Origin: Sphingomonas sp.
Lineage (GTDB): Bacteria > Pseudomonadota > Alphaproteobacteria > Sphingomonadales > Sphingomonadaceae
Direction: 5' to 3'
DNA length: 64,000 nucleotides
Assembly (NCBI RefSeq): GCF_017744835.1
Contig: NZ_JAGIAM010000003.1
Span: forward strand, 682,001 to 746,000
The notes under the pieces are model-generated. The model ran no database searches. It had not been told where the DNA came from and saw nothing but the letters and a program-made list of their open reading frames with translations. The position numbers and the translations under genes were made by a program. Numbering within the stretch: the first letter of the stretch is position 1; each line of letters opens with the position of its first letter. Positions 9,655-20,432 of this stretch are shown piece by piece.

Positions 9655-10317
9655 TTACGGGCGCGCGGGCAATCCCAGCAGCCAGGGCTTGGGTCCGCCG
9701 GTCGGCCGCGGCGTGCCGTCTAGCCGCTCGGCGCGCAGGATCCTGACCGGCGGCAGGATCATCTGGCCGCGCATGGGACCCCTGCCCCCGCCCGTCGGCT
9801 TGGCGAGGATGCGCCGCACCACGTCCATCCCCGAGACCACGCGCCCGAAGGCCGCATAGCCGCGATTGGGGCCGCGCGCGTCGAGCGACGGGTTGTCGCC
9901 GACCATGATCGAGAAATTGCCCGTGGCCGAATCCGGGTTGCTGCCGTGCGCCATCGAGACGACGCCATCCAGATGCCGGATCCCGGTGACGTTGGTCTGC
10001 TCGAGCGGCGGTGACGGGAGGATCCGGCGCGCGTCGGTGCCGATGCCGCCCTGGATGAAGCCGAACCTGGGATCGGCCTTGCGGCGCGAGGCACGGTAGA
10101 ATTCGGTGCCGTCGAGCCGTCCGTCATCGACATAGGCGAGGAAGTTCGCCGTAGTTTTAGGCGCACGCTTCGCGTCGAGCGCGAGCACGATGTTGCCCTG
10201 CGACGTGACGATCCGCACGCGGACCATGCCCGGGATCGGCCGCGACTGCGGCGTTCCCGGTGCCGCGCCAGTCAGCGCGACGAGCGCCAGCGCGCCCAGC
10301 AGCGTCCGCCGCAGCAT
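9655..10317 (-). CDS. Peptidylprolyl isomerase (cyclophilin type), secreted
   Basis: Signal-like N-terminus; VRIVTSQGNIVLALDAKRAPKTTANFLAYV...FGRVVSGMDVVRRI. Confidence 0.88.
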   Translation of the reverse strand: MLRRTLLGALALVALTGAAPGTPQSRPIPGMVRVRIVTSQGNIVLALDAKRAPKTTANFLAYVDDGRLDGTEFYRASRRKADPRFGFIQGGIGTDARRILPSPPLEQTNVTGIRHLDGVVSMAHGSNPDSATGNFSIMVGDNPSLDARGPNRGYAAFGRVVSGMDVVRRILAKPTGGGRGPMRGQMILPPVRILRAERLDGTPRPTGGPKPWLLGLPARP

Positions 10318-10326
10318 GGCGCCCCC

Positions 10327-11958
10327 TCAGACCAGCCGCGAGTGCTTGACCGCCGCCTCGATGAAGCTGGCGAACAGCGGGTGCGGATCGAAGGGCTTGG
10401 ACTTGAGCTCGGGATGGAACTGCACGCCGACGAACCAGGGATGATCAGGCCGCTCGACAATCTCGGGAAGCGAGCCGTCGGGCGACATGCCCGAGAAGAC
10501 GAGGCCGCCCTGCTCCAGCACGTCCTTGTAGTGCGTGTTCACTTCGTAGCGATGGCGGTGCCGCTCGCTGATCTCGCCCGAGCCGTAGATCGAGGCGACC
10601 ACGCTGTTGCCCGCGAGCTTGGCCGGATAGGCGCCGAGCCGCATCGTGCCGCCCAGATCGCCACCTTCCTCGCGCTTCTGCAGGCCCTCGGCGGTCATCC
10701 ATTCGGTGATCATGCCGACCACCGGCTCCTCGGTCGGGCCGAACTCGGTGGTCGAGGCATTGGCGATGCCGCCGGCGCGGACACCTTCGATGCACGCCAT
10801 CTGCATGCCGAGGCAGATGCCGAAGAACGGCACGTTGCGCTCGCGCGCGAAGCGGACGCCGGCGATCTTGCCCTCGCTGCCGCGCTCGCCGAAGCCGCCC
10901 GGCACCAGGATGCCGTGCATCGGCTCGAGCTGCGAGGCGATTTCTTCCTCGTCCTTCTCGAACAGCTCGGCGTCGAGCCAGCGGATGTTGACCTTCACCT
11001 GGTTGGCGATGCCGCCATGGACCAGCGCCTCGTGGAGCGACTTATAGGCATCGGGGACGCCCATATATTTGCCGACCACGCCGATCGTGACCTCGCCCTC
11101 GGGATTCTCGAGCCGGCGGACGATATTGTCCCAGCGGTCGAGCCGGGGCGGCTCGCCGGGATCGATGCCGAAGGCCTTGAGCACTTCGACGTCCAGCCCC
11201 TCGCGGTGATACTGGAGCGGCACGGCGTAGATGCTCTTTGCATCGAGCGCGGGAATGACGGCCGATGCGGGGACGTTGCAGAATTGCGCGATCTTGGCGC
11301 GCTCGCCCGCGGGCAGGTCGCGCTCCGAGCGGCACACCAGCACGTCGGGCTGGACGCCGAGCGCCGCGAGCTCGCGCACGCTGTGCTGGGTCGGCTTGGT
11401 CTTGAGCTCGCCCGCCGCCGCGATGAACGGGACCAGTGTGACGTGGATGCTGACGGTCTGGCCGCGGCCGAGGTCGTTGCGGAGCTGGCGGATCGCCTCG
11501 ATGAAGGGCAGCGACTCGATGTCGCCCACCGTGCCGCCGATCTCGCAGAGCACGAAATCGAGGTCGTCGGTCTCGTCCTGCGCGAACGCCTTGATCGCAT
11601 CGGTGACGTGCGGGATCACCTGGACGGTGGCGCCCAGATAGTCGCCGCGGCGCTCGCGCTCGATGATCGTCTTGTAGATCCGGCCCGACGTGACGTTGTC
11701 CGACTGGCGCGAGGCGACGCCGGTGAAGCGCTCGTAATGGCCGAGGTCGAGATCGGTCTCGGCGCCGTCGTCGGTGACATAGACCTCACCATGCTGGTGC
11801 GGCGACATCGTGCCGGGATCGACGTTGAGATAGGGATCGAACTTGCGGATGCGGACTCGATAGCCACGAGCCTGGAGCAGAGCCGCGAGGCTCGCTGCCA
11901 TGAGACCCTTGCCGAGCGAGGAGACCACGCCGCCGGTGATGAAGATGTACCGCGCCAT
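10327..11958 (-). CDS. pyrG: CTP synthase
   Basis: [78 protein letters not shown]; GATase FGICLGMQ. Confidence 0.98.
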   Translation of the reverse strand: MARYIFITGGVVSSLGKGLMAASLAALLQARGYRVRIRKFDPYLNVDPGTMSPHQHGEVYVTDDGAETDLDLGHYERFTGVASRQSDNVTSGRIYKTIIERERRGDYLGATVQVIPHVTDAIKAFAQDETDDLDFVLCEIGGTVGDIESLPFIEAIRQLRNDLGRGQTVSIHVTLVPFIAAAGELKTKPTQHSVRELAALGVQPDVLVCRSERDLPAGERAKIAQFCNVPASAVIPALDAKSIYAVPLQYHREGLDVEVLKAFGIDPGEPPRLDRWDNIVRRLENPEGEVTIGVVGKYMGVPDAYKSLHEALVHGGIANQVKVNIRWLDAELFEKDEEEIASQLEPMHGILVPGGFGERGSEGKIAGVRFARERNVPFFGICLGMQMACIEGVRAGGIANASTTEFGPTEEPVVGMITEWMTAEGLQKREEGGDLGGTMRLGAYPAKLAGNSVVASIYGSGEISERHRHRYEVNTHYKDVLEQGGLVFSGMSPDGSLPEIVERPDHPWFVGVQFHPELKSKPFDPHPLFASFIEAAVKHSRLV

Positions 11959-12064
11959 GGGAGAGAACGCCTAACGTGTTTGAACGCGCGCCGACAAGCA
12001 CCCGAATCCGGGTCGGCGCATAAATTTTGGTCAAGCCCCGGCGAAATCCGGAGCCGCGAAGCGC

Positions 12065-12469
12065 TTATTGCGCGAGCGGGACCTGCGAATTGGCAGGCGC
12101 GGCCGCATTGGCGGGCGCCGCGGCCGGAGCCGTGGCATTGCCCTGCGCGCCGCCGAACGGAACCGCACCCGGCGCCGCGGTCGGAAGCGCGGCGGGAGCC
12201 GCGGCCGCCGGAGCGCGCTGCAGCGTGGTGTCGATCTCGCTCGAGTGGCGAGTCGCCGCGAGCACCGCGAGGAAGATGCTCATCGCGATGAACAGCGTCG
12301 CGAGGATCGCAGTCGAGCGCGTGAGGAAGTCCGCCGCGCCGCGCGCGGACATCAGGCCGGAGGGGCTGCCGCCGGTCGTGAGGCCGCCGCCTTCCGACTT
12401 CTGCAGAAGGATCACGGTCACGAGAAGCGCCGCGATGATGGCTTGGACGACGAGCAGGAAAGTGAACAT
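12065..12469 (-). CDS. secG: Preprotein translocase subunit SecG
   Basis: MFTFLLVVQAIIAALLVTVILLQKSEGGGLTTGGSPSGLMSARGAADFLTRSTAILATLFI; Ala/Pro-rich tail. Confidence 0.93.
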   Translation of the reverse strand: MFTFLLVVQAIIAALLVTVILLQKSEGGGLTTGGSPSGLMSARGAADFLTRSTAILATLFIAMSIFLAVLAATRHSSEIDTTLQRAPAAAAPAALPTAAPGAVPFGGAQGNATAPAAAPANAAAPANSQVPLAQ

Positions 12470-12554
12470 TTATGCCGGACCTGTTGAGAAAGCGGCGACA
12501 TAGGGGAGCGGGCCCGCGCGATCAACCTGAGTCTGCCCGAAGCATCGTCCCGGG

Positions 12555-12672
12555 GGCGGAAGTTGACAAAGTGGACACCCCGACGCGGGCGCACGCGCGC
12601 GAGACGGAACGATGGTCAGCATGAGAAAGGACGTCCGCGCCTTGGTTCGGGCGAAATCCTATTTTGCAAGAG
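12555..12672 (+). repeat. Dispersed intergenic repeat, copy B
   Basis: ggcggaagttgacaaagtggacaccccgacgcgggcg...gcgcgcgagacg...gagaaag...gggcgaaatcctattttgcaag; matches copy A (2752-2914). Confidence 0.7.
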
Positions 12673-12850
12673 CAGGCCAGCGCCGATTTGCCTGCTCCGG
12701 CGCGCGATCGGCGGAGCCGCGATCGGCACCGCGGCAGGCGCCGCAAAACAATGCTGTAACATTTCGCCAACGCACTGAAACCGGAAGCTTCCGCCTGCGT
12801 TACTGATATTGATCCCGGCAAGCGCGGGTCGCAGCGGATGAGTTGGTGCC

Positions 12851-13210
12851 GTGAACGCGATGATGGACCAGTCCCTGTCGTCCTGGAAGAACACTCTGAT
12901 CGACTATGTGCGATCGGGCGAGCCCGACCTCACCAATCGTCAGATGGCGCTGCTGCTCCTTGTTTATCTCGATCCGGGGCCCCATACGGTGCGTGGACTG
13001 GCGCGCGCGCTGAATGTTTCGAAGCCTGTCGTCACGCGCGCCTTGAATCGTCTGGGCACGCTCGGCTATCTGCGCCGCCAACGCGACGATACCGACAAGC
13101 GGAACATCTTCGTCGCCCGCACACCTGAAGGGGCTGATTTTCTTGCAGAATTCGGGCATTTCCTCGCTGGCGACAACCTCGAGCCAGCCGCCCGCCGGGC
13201 CAACGCGTAA
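12851..13210 (+). CDS. MarR-like winged-helix transcriptional regulator
   Basis: LTNRQMALLLLVYLDPGPHTVRGLARALNVSKPVVTRALNRLGTLGYLRRQRDDTDKRNIFV; GTG start. Confidence 0.8.
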   Translation: MNAMMDQSLSSWKNTLIDYVRSGEPDLTNRQMALLLLVYLDPGPHTVRGLARALNVSKPVVTRALNRLGTLGYLRRQRDDTDKRNIFVARTPEGADFLAEFGHFLAGDNLEPAARRANA

Positions 13211-13523
13211 GCGATTTTCGCTCAAGGGCCGTTCCGCGACCTTCGATCCGCGAGTGGATGCGGTCCGCCGCGACCTGGCCGACGTGCGCCTGGCCGAGCG
13301 CGTCTTCGCCCCGCATTATGCCGCGCCGATGCCGCGCGCGCTCGTCCGCGGCGTGGCGCTGCGCGCGTCCCGCGACGCCGATTCCGAAGTGCTGGCGCAG
13401 CTGCAGCAGGGCGACCTGTTCGAAGTGCTCGAATTCGCCGGAGGCAACGCCTGGGGCGTGGCACCGGGCGCCGGACTGGTCGGCTATGTCGACGCCGATG
13501 CGCTGCACGAGACCGCGCAGTGA
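13143..13523 (+). CDS. SH3b domain protein resembling the N-terminal half of NlpC/P60 hydrolases (no peptidase domain)
   Basis: DPRVDAVRRDLADVRLAERVFAPHYAAPMPRALVRGVALRASRDADSEVLAQLQQGDLFEVLEFAGGNAWGVAPGAGLVGYVDADAL; ends immediately before argC. Confidence 0.65.
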   Translation: MQNSGISSLATTSSQPPAGPTRKRFSLKGRSATFDPRVDAVRRDLADVRLAERVFAPHYAAPMPRALVRGVALRASRDADSEVLAQLQQGDLFEVLEFAGGNAWGVAPGAGLVGYVDADALHETAQ

Positions 13524-14461
13524 GCGTCCGCGTCTTCATCGACGGCGCCGTCGGCACGACCGGGCTCGAGATCCGCGAGCGGCTGGAGGGCCGTTCGGAG
13601 CTGGAGCAGATCATCCTGGCGGACGCCGACCGCAAGGACCCGAAGAAGCGCGAGGATGCGCTCAATTCGGCCGACTTCGTGATCCTGTGCCTGCCCGACG
13701 ACGCCGCGCGCGAGGCAGTCGAGATGATTCGCAACGATCGCGTCCGCGTGATCGACGCGTCGACCGCGCACCGCGTCGCGCCCGACTGGGTCTATGGCTT
13801 TGCCGAGCTCGAGCCCGGCCAGATGGCCGCTATCGCCGAGGCATCGCGCGTGAGCAATCCGGGCTGCTACCCCACCGGCTTCCTGGCGCTGGTACGCCCG
13901 CTGGTGCGCGCGGGGCTCGTGCCGCACGACCATCCGCTGAGCGTCAATGCGATCTCGGGCTATTCGGGCGGCGGCAAGAGCATGATCGCCGACTTCGAGG
14001 ACGCGCAGGCGCCGGGCCATACCGAGACCGCGTTCCGGACCTATGGCCTGGGCCTCGCCCACAAGCATGTGCCCGAGATGCAGAAGCACGCGCGGATCGA
14101 GCATCCTCCGATCTTCCTGCCCGCGGTAGCGCGCACCTATCGCGGCATGATCGTCGAAGTGCCGCTGCCGCTCCACGTCTTCACGCGGCGCCCGTCGATC
14201 GAGGCGCTCGAGAACGCGCTGCGCGAGGCGTACAAGGATTGCCCGCTGATCCGCGTGCTGCCGGGCGATGCCGCCACGGTGACGCTGGAGGAGGATGCGG
14301 GGACCGACCGACTGTCGCTGCGGGTGTTCGGCAATGCCGAGACCGGCCAGGCGCGCATGGTCGCGACGCTCGACAATCTCGGCAAGGGTGCGGCGGGCGC
14401 TGCGGTGCAGAACCTCAACATCATGGCCGGGCTCGATCCGACCGCCGGGCTGGTGCTCTAG
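13520..14461 (+). CDS. argC: N-acetyl-gamma-glutamyl-phosphate reductase
   Basis: VFIDGAVGTTGLEIRERL...VSNPGCYPTGFLALVRPLV...SGYSGGGK: short (type 2) ArgC. Confidence 0.93.
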   Translation: MSVRVFIDGAVGTTGLEIRERLEGRSELEQIILADADRKDPKKREDALNSADFVILCLPDDAAREAVEMIRNDRVRVIDASTAHRVAPDWVYGFAELEPGQMAAIAEASRVSNPGCYPTGFLALVRPLVRAGLVPHDHPLSVNAISGYSGGGKSMIADFEDAQAPGHTETAFRTYGLGLAHKHVPEMQKHARIEHPPIFLPAVARTYRGMIVEVPLPLHVFTRRPSIEALENALREAYKDCPLIRVLPGDAATVTLEEDAGTDRLSLRVFGNAETGQARMVATLDNLGKGAAGAAVQNLNIMAGLDPTAGLVL

Positions 14462-14582
14462 GCAATAATCCTCGCCCGGGCGCGGGCGGATTTTGCTGCA
14501 TTGCCCCACCCCGCCCTGCTGCCGCTTGATCTTTGTCGCCCTTTAGTGTCTCGGCAGGACAAACAGATCGAGAGGGCATGTG

Positions 14583-16040
14583 ATGCACCAGCCTGTTGGC
14601 AAATTGTTGCTGTTCGGCGCGACCGGGGACCTTGCGCAGCGGATGCTGCTCCCGTCGCTCTATGCGCTCCATGCCGATGGGCTGCTTCCCGCGGGGCTGA
14701 CGATCACCGGCACTGCGCGCTCCGACAAGGACGACGCGTCGTTCCGCGAATTCGCCCGCGCGGCGCTCGACCAATTCCTTCCTGCAGACCGGAAGGATGA
14801 CAGCGCTGTCGGGAGCTTTCTCGAGCGGCTGAACTACCAGCCGCTCGACGCGTCGCAGATCGAGGGCTTCGCGGCGCTCAAGCACAAGCTGGGCGATATC
14901 TCGGGCGGGCTCGCGATTTTCCTTTCGACCGCACCCTGGCTGTTCGGCCCGACGATCGAGGGACTCAAGAGCGCGGGACTGACCGGCGACAATGTCCGCA
15001 TCAGCCTCGAAAAGCCGCTGGGCAAGGATCTCGCCTCGAGCTGCGAGATCAACGATCTGGTCGCGGGCGCCTTCCCGGAGGACCGCACCTTCCGGATCGA
15101 CCATTATCTGGGCAAGGAAACCGTCCAGAACATCCTGGCGCTGCGCTTCGGCAATTCGCTGTTCGAGCCGGTGTGGAACGCGCAGGGGATCGACCATGTC
15201 CAGATCACCGTCTCCGAGACGGTGGGCCTGGAGGGCCGCGCGGGCTTCTACGACGAGACCGGCGCGCTGCGGGACATGGTGCAGAACCACATGCTCCAGC
15301 TGCTCGCGCTGATCGCGATGGAGCCCCCTGCCCGCTTCGACGGCACTGCGATCCGCGACGAGAAGGTCAAGGTGCTGCGCTCGCTGCGCAAGATCACCGC
15401 GGCCGACGCGCCGCACCTCACCGTGACGGGCCAGTATGGCGGCGGCGCAGTGAAGGGCGAGATCGTCCGCGATTATGCGACCGACCTGGGGCAGCCCTCG
15501 AACACCGAGACCTTCGTCGCGATCAAGGCGCACATCGACAACTGGCGCTGGCACGGCGTCCCCTTCTACCTGCGCACCGGCAAGCGCATGGGCGAGCGGC
15601 GCTCGGAGATCGTGATCCAGTTCAAGCCGGTGCCGCACTCGATGTTCGAGGACCGCGGCGGCCATCTCCAGCCGAACACGCTGGTGATCCGGCTGCAGCC
15701 CGAGGAATATATCCAGCTGCTCGTCATGGCGAAGCAACCCGGGCTCGACCGCGAAGGCATCCGCCTGCGCGAAGTGCCGCTCAACCTCAGCCTCGACACC
15801 GAGTTCGCCGGCACGCGCCGCCGCATCGCCTATGAGCGGCTGCTACTCGACCTGATCGAAGGCGACCCGACGCTGTTCGTCCGGCGCGACGAAGTCGAGG
15901 CGCAATGGGAATGGGTCGACGCGATCCGCGCGGGCTGGGATGCGCAGGACATGAAGCCCCGCCCCTATGCTTCGGGCAGCTGGGGCCCCTCGGCGGCGAT
16001 CGCGCTCACCGAGCGCGACGGCGTGACGTGGAACGAATAG
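14583..16040 (+). CDS. zwf: Glucose-6-phosphate 1-dehydrogenase
   Basis: LLLFGATGDLAQRMLLPSLYAL...FRIDHYLGKETVQNILALRFGN. Confidence 0.96.
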   Translation: MHQPVGKLLLFGATGDLAQRMLLPSLYALHADGLLPAGLTITGTARSDKDDASFREFARAALDQFLPADRKDDSAVGSFLERLNYQPLDASQIEGFAALKHKLGDISGGLAIFLSTAPWLFGPTIEGLKSAGLTGDNVRISLEKPLGKDLASSCEINDLVAGAFPEDRTFRIDHYLGKETVQNILALRFGNSLFEPVWNAQGIDHVQITVSETVGLEGRAGFYDETGALRDMVQNHMLQLLALIAMEPPARFDGTAIRDEKVKVLRSLRKITAADAPHLTVTGQYGGGAVKGEIVRDYATDLGQPSNTETFVAIKAHIDNWRWHGVPFYLRTGKRMGERRSEIVIQFKPVPHSMFEDRGGHLQPNTLVIRLQPEEYIQLLVMAKQPGLDREGIRLREVPLNLSLDTEFAGTRRRIAYERLLLDLIEGDPTLFVRRDEVEAQWEWVDAIRAGWDAQDMKPRPYASGSWGPSAAIALTERDGVTWNE

Positions 16041-16088
16041 CCGCCCCGCCCCATATGATTTCGAGAACCCACCAGAGCAGGAGCTACA

Positions 16089-16796
16089 ATGACCACTGAG
16101 ATCGAATGGTGGGACTATGACGACGCCGACGAGATGGCCGAGGCGGTCGCGGGCGACGTGCAGTTCATCATCGAGAGCGCGATCGACGCGCGCGGCGCCG
16201 CGGTGATCGCGCTGGCGGGCGGCAAGACTCCGCTGCCGATCTACGAGAAGCTCGCCAAGGCCAAGCTCGACTGGAAGCGCGTGACGATCGTGCCCGGCGA
16301 CGACCGCATCGTGCCGCTGGGCGACCCGCTGTCGAACGTCACTGCGATCGGCAAGGTCTTCATCCCCAAGGGCGCGCGGGTGATCCCGCTGGTGAGCGAC
16401 AAGGCCCCCGACTACAAGGCGGCGGGCCGCTCGGCCGATGCGCTGCTGCAGGACGTGCACTGGCCGCTCGACCTCTGCCTGCTCGGCGTGGGCGGCGACG
16501 GGCATTGCGCGTCGATCTTCCCGGGCCCGGACTATGACGAGGCGCTCAACGGCCCGCGCGAGCGCCGCGCGCTGGGCGTGATGCCCGATCCGCTGCCGCC
16601 CGAGGCGCCCGTCGCGCGCGTGACGCTCAGCCGCGCCGCGATCGTCTCGGCCCGCGCGCTGATGATCGCAGTCACCGGCCAGGCCAAGCGCGACGTGCTC
16701 GAGGCCGCGATCGAACAGGGGGCCTCGTCCAACTATCCGGTCGGCCGCGTCCTCGCCGACGTCGAGCTGCCGGTCGACATCCACTGGAGCGCCTGA
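16089..16796 (+). CDS. pgl: 6-phosphogluconolactonase
   Basis: [37 protein letters not shown]...[18 protein letters not shown]. Confidence 0.92.
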   Translation: MTTEIEWWDYDDADEMAEAVAGDVQFIIESAIDARGAAVIALAGGKTPLPIYEKLAKAKLDWKRVTIVPGDDRIVPLGDPLSNVTAIGKVFIPKGARVIPLVSDKAPDYKAAGRSADALLQDVHWPLDLCLLGVGGDGHCASIFPGPDYDEALNGPRERRALGVMPDPLPPEAPVARVTLSRAAIVSARALMIAVTGQAKRDVLEAAIEQGASSNYPVGRVLADVELPVDIHWSA

Positions 16797-18619
16797 TGGC
16801 CAATCTTCACGCCGAAATCGCCGCCGTCACTGATCGCATCATCGAGCGGTCGAAGCCGAAGCGCGCCGCCTATCTCGACCTGATCCGCCGCGAGCTGGAA
16901 TCGGGCGCGGACCGGCCCAAGCTCGGCTGCGCCAACCTGGCGCACGCCTATGCCGGCACCGACGAGCAGCGCGACCTGATGAAGCCGGCGAACCGGATGA
17001 ACATCGGGATCGTCACCTCGTACAACGACATGCTCTCGGCGCACGCGACCTATTATCGCTACCCCGAGCAGATGAAGGTCTGGGCGCTCGAGGCCGGCGC
17101 CACCGCGCAGGTGGCGGGCGGCGTGCCGGCGATGTGCGACGGCGTGACCCAGGGCTATTCGGGCATGGAGCTCTCGCTGTTCAGCCGCGACACGATCGCG
17201 CTGGGCACTGCGGTCGCGCTATCGCACCGCGTGTTCGAAGGCGCGGCGCTGCTCGGCATCTGCGACAAGATCGTGCCGGGACTGCTGATGGGCGCGCTGC
17301 GCTTCGGGCATCTGCCGATGGTGATGATTCCGGGTGGGCCGATGCGATCGGGGCTGGCGAACAAGGACAAGGCCGCGGTGCGCGAGGCCTATGCCGAGGG
17401 CAAGGTCGGCCGCGACGAGCTGCTCGAGGCCGAGATCGCCGCCTATCACTCCAAGGGCACCTGCACCTTCTACGGCACCGCCAATTCGAACCAGATGATG
17501 ATGGAGGCGATGGGCCTCCACATGCCGGGCGCCGCCTTCGCCAATCCGGGCACCAAGCTGCGCCAGGAGCTCACCCGCGCCGCGGTCCACCGGCTCGCCG
17601 ATATCGGCTGGAGCGGCAACGATTACCGCCCGATCGGCCATGTCGTCGACGAGAAGGCGATCGTGAACGCCGCGATCGTGCTGCTCGCGACGGGCGGCTC
17701 GACCAACCATCTGATCCACGTCCCCGCCTTCGCGCGTGCGGCGGGGATCGTGATCGACTGGGAGGATTTCGACCGGCTGTCGCGCGTCGTCCCGCTGCTC
17801 ACGCGCGTCTATCCCAATGGCTCGGCCGACGTGAACGGCTTCGAGGACGCGGGCGGCCCGCCCTTCGTGATCCGCGAGCTGCTGCGCGGCGGGCTGATGC
17901 ACGGCGACACGCTCACCGTCGCGGCCGGCGGCATGGCCGAATATGGCCGCAAGCCGCAGATCGACGACGAGGCGCTGGTGTGGAAGGACCTGCCCGCCGA
18001 GAGCGGTGACGATTCGATCGTGCGCACGATCGACGCGCCCTTCTCGCCCGAGGGCGGGTTCCGCATCCTCAAGGGCAATATCGGCCGGGCGTGCATCAAG
18101 GTCTCCGCCGTCGAGCGCGACCGCTGGACGATCGAGGCCCCTGCCCGCGTGTTCTCAGACCAGGCGGAGGTGCAGGCGGCGTTCAAGGCCGGCGAGCTCG
18201 ATCGCGACGTGATCGTCGTCGTCCGCTTCCAGGGCCCCAAGGCGAACGGCATGCCCGAGCTCCACAAGCTCACGCCGCCGCTCGGCGTGCTCCAGAACCG
18301 CGGGTTCCGGGTGGCCCTGGTCACCGACGGCCGCATGTCGGGCGCGTCGGGCAAGGTCCCCGCGGCGATCCACCTCTCACCCGAGGCACTCGGCGGCGGA
18401 CCGATCGGCAAGGTGCGCGACGGCGACATCATCCGGCTGGATGCCGAGGCCGGCGTGCTCGAGGCGCTGGTCGATCTCGCCGAATGGGACGCGCGCGAGC
18501 TGGCGGCCGCCCCGCCCCCGCCGCTCGGCACCGGGCGCGAGCTGTTCGCGATGATGCGCCACCACGCCGACGAGGCGGAGCTCGGCGCGTCGGCGATGCT
18601 GGCGGAAGCCGGCCTCTAG
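16796..18619 (+). CDS. edd: Phosphogluconate dehydratase
   Basis: [24 protein letters not shown]...[55 protein letters not shown]: IlvD/Edd family. Confidence 0.96.
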   Translation: MANLHAEIAAVTDRIIERSKPKRAAYLDLIRRELESGADRPKLGCANLAHAYAGTDEQRDLMKPANRMNIGIVTSYNDMLSAHATYYRYPEQMKVWALEAGATAQVAGGVPAMCDGVTQGYSGMELSLFSRDTIALGTAVALSHRVFEGAALLGICDKIVPGLLMGALRFGHLPMVMIPGGPMRSGLANKDKAAVREAYAEGKVGRDELLEAEIAAYHSKGTCTFYGTANSNQMMMEAMGLHMPGAAFANPGTKLRQELTRAAVHRLADIGWSGNDYRPIGHVVDEKAIVNAAIVLLATGGSTNHLIHVPAFARAAGIVIDWEDFDRLSRVVPLLTRVYPNGSADVNGFEDAGGPPFVIRELLRGGLMHGDTLTVAAGGMAEYGRKPQIDDEALVWKDLPAESGDDSIVRTIDAPFSPEGGFRILKGNIGRACIKVSAVERDRWTIEAPARVFSDQAEVQAAFKAGELDRDVIVVVRFQGPKANGMPELHKLTPPLGVLQNRGFRVALVTDGRMSGASGKVPAAIHLSPEALGGGPIGKVRDGDIIRLDAEAGVLEALVDLAEWDARELAAAPPPPLGTGRELFAMMRHHADEAELGASAMLAEAGL

Positions 18620-18721
18620 GCGAAGCGCCGCTTTACAAGCGTCACGGTTGCGGAGAGAAGGGCCGCGCGGAGGGCTGCCAACGTTGACAGGCGGCCCCCG
18701 GGGGAGAGTTTGGGAGCGTCC

Positions 18722-19690
18722 ATGGAAGTCGTCGCAGTCGATATCGGGGGAACCCACGCGCGCTTCGCTGTGGCGGAGGTCGCGAACGGCCGCGTCGTAT
18801 CGATGAGCGAGCCAGTGACCCAGAAGGTCGCCGAGCATCCGAGCCTCCAGCTCGCCTGGCAGGCCTATGGCGAAGGGCTCGGCCGTCCGATGCCGCGGGC
18901 GGCGGCGATCGCGGTCGCCTCGCCGATCGCCGGCGACGTCATCAAGCTCACCAACAATCCCTGGATCATCCGCCCGGCGCTGATCCCCGAGCGGCTGGGC
19001 GCCGAGACCTGGACGCTGGTCAACGATTTCGCCGCGATCGGCCATGCAGTCGCGCAGTTCGGCGATGATTCCTTCCAGCACCTCTGCGGGCCCGAAATCC
19101 CGCTACCCGACAAGGGCTCGATCACTGTCTGCGGACCGGGCACCGGGCTCGGCGTCGCGCAGGTCTTCCGCCACCGCGCGGGCTATGACGTGATCGCCAC
19201 CGAGGGCGGTCATTCGGACTTCGCGCCGCTCGATCCGATCGAGGACGCGCTGCTCAAGCGGCTGCGCAAGACCTACAACCGCGTCTCCAAGGAGCGCGTC
19301 GTCGCAGGCCCCGCGATCGTCTCGATCTACGAAACGCTGGCCGAGATCGAGGGCAAGCCCGTGCCCCGGCTCGACGACAAGAAGATCTGGGAGCTGGCGT
19401 TCGAGGGCGAGGACAGCCTGGCGGTCGCCGCGCTCGACCGCTTCTGCCTCAGCCTCGGCGCAGTCGCGGGCGACCTTGCCCTCGCGCACGGCCCCACCGG
19501 CGTGGTGATCGCGGGCGGTCTGGGGTTGCGCCTGAAGGACCATCTGCTGCAATCGGGCTTCGGGGAACGCTTCGTCGCCAAGGGCCGGTTCCGGAACCTG
19601 ATGGCGTCGATCCCCGTCAAGCTGATCACGCACCCGCAGCCGGGCCTCTATGGCGCAGCCGCGGCCTTTGCCCAGGAGCACGCCCAGTGA
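18722..19690 (+). CDS. glk: Glucokinase
   Basis: MEVVAVDIGGTHARFAVAEV...TEGGHSDFAPLDPIEDALLKRLRK...GVVIAGGLGLRL. Confidence 0.94.
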   Translation: MEVVAVDIGGTHARFAVAEVANGRVVSMSEPVTQKVAEHPSLQLAWQAYGEGLGRPMPRAAAIAVASPIAGDVIKLTNNPWIIRPALIPERLGAETWTLVNDFAAIGHAVAQFGDDSFQHLCGPEIPLPDKGSITVCGPGTGLGVAQVFRHRAGYDVIATEGGHSDFAPLDPIEDALLKRLRKTYNRVSKERVVAGPAIVSIYETLAEIEGKPVPRLDDKKIWELAFEGEDSLAVAALDRFCLSLGAVAGDLALAHGPTGVVIAGGLGLRLKDHLLQSGFGERFVAKGRFRNLMASIPVKLITHPQPGLYGAAAAFAQEHAQ

Positions 19691-20295
19691 ACATCGAAGC
19701 CATCATGCGCACCGCGCCCGTCATCCCCGTGCTGGTGATCGACGACGCCGCCCAGGCGCGCCCGCTGGCCGAGGCGCTGGTCAAGGGCGGGCTACGCGTG
19801 CTCGAAGTCACCATGCGCACCGCTGCCGCGCTCGATGCCATCCGCGAGATGAAGCAGGTCGAAGGCGCGATCGTCGGCGCGGGCACGGTGGTGAACCCCG
19901 ACCAGTTCCGCCAGGTGATGGACGCCGACGTCGAGTTCATCGTCTCGCCCGGCCTCACCGAGACGCTGGCCGAGCCGATCCTCGAGAGCGGCGTTCCGTT
20001 CCTGCCCGGCATTGCGACCGCCGGCGACATCATGCGCGGGCTCGACCTGGGCCTGACGCATTTCAAGTTCTTCCCGGCCGAGACCTCGGGCGGGCTCAAG
20101 GCGCTCAAGGCGCTCGCCGCGCCCTTCTACCAGTGCAAATTCTGCCCGACCGGCGGCATCAGCGCCCAGACCGCGCCCGAGTGGCTGGCGTTCGACCCGA
20201 TCCTGTGCGTCGGCGGCAGCTGGGTGACGCCCAAGGGCGCGAGCTTCGAGCAGGTCGAGGCGCTGGCGCGCGAAGCGGCGGGGCTGGGGCGGTAA
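19687..20295 (+). CDS. eda: 2-dehydro-3-deoxy-6-phosphogluconate aldolase
   Basis: MNIEAIMRTAPVIPVLVIDDAAQARPLAEALVKGGLRVLEVTMRT...FKFFPAETSGG...FCPTGGI. Confidence 0.95.
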   Translation: MNIEAIMRTAPVIPVLVIDDAAQARPLAEALVKGGLRVLEVTMRTAAALDAIREMKQVEGAIVGAGTVVNPDQFRQVMDADVEFIVSPGLTETLAEPILESGVPFLPGIATAGDIMRGLDLGLTHFKFFPAETSGGLKALKALAAPFYQCKFCPTGGISAQTAPEWLAFDPILCVGGSWVTPKGASFEQVEALAREAAGLGR

Positions 20296-20432
20296 TTCCC
20301 TCTCCCTTTGGGAGAGGGAGGGAGCCGACATAGGCGGCGGAAGGGTGAGGATCGAAACCTGCCCTCACCCTCCCCACTCGGCTTCGCCTCGCGGGCTCCT
20401 TCCCGCTCCCACCGGGAGCGGGAGTTTGATTA
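20295..20432 (+). repeat. REP-like intergenic palindrome pair
   Basis: ccctctccctttgggagaggga...agggtgagg...cctcaccct...cccgctcccaccgggagcggg: two palindromes with inverted inner motifs. Confidence 0.6.

Noticed and set aside
10342-12291. 649-aa plus-strand ORF
   Set aside because: Antisense to pyrG and secG; no recognisable motifs.
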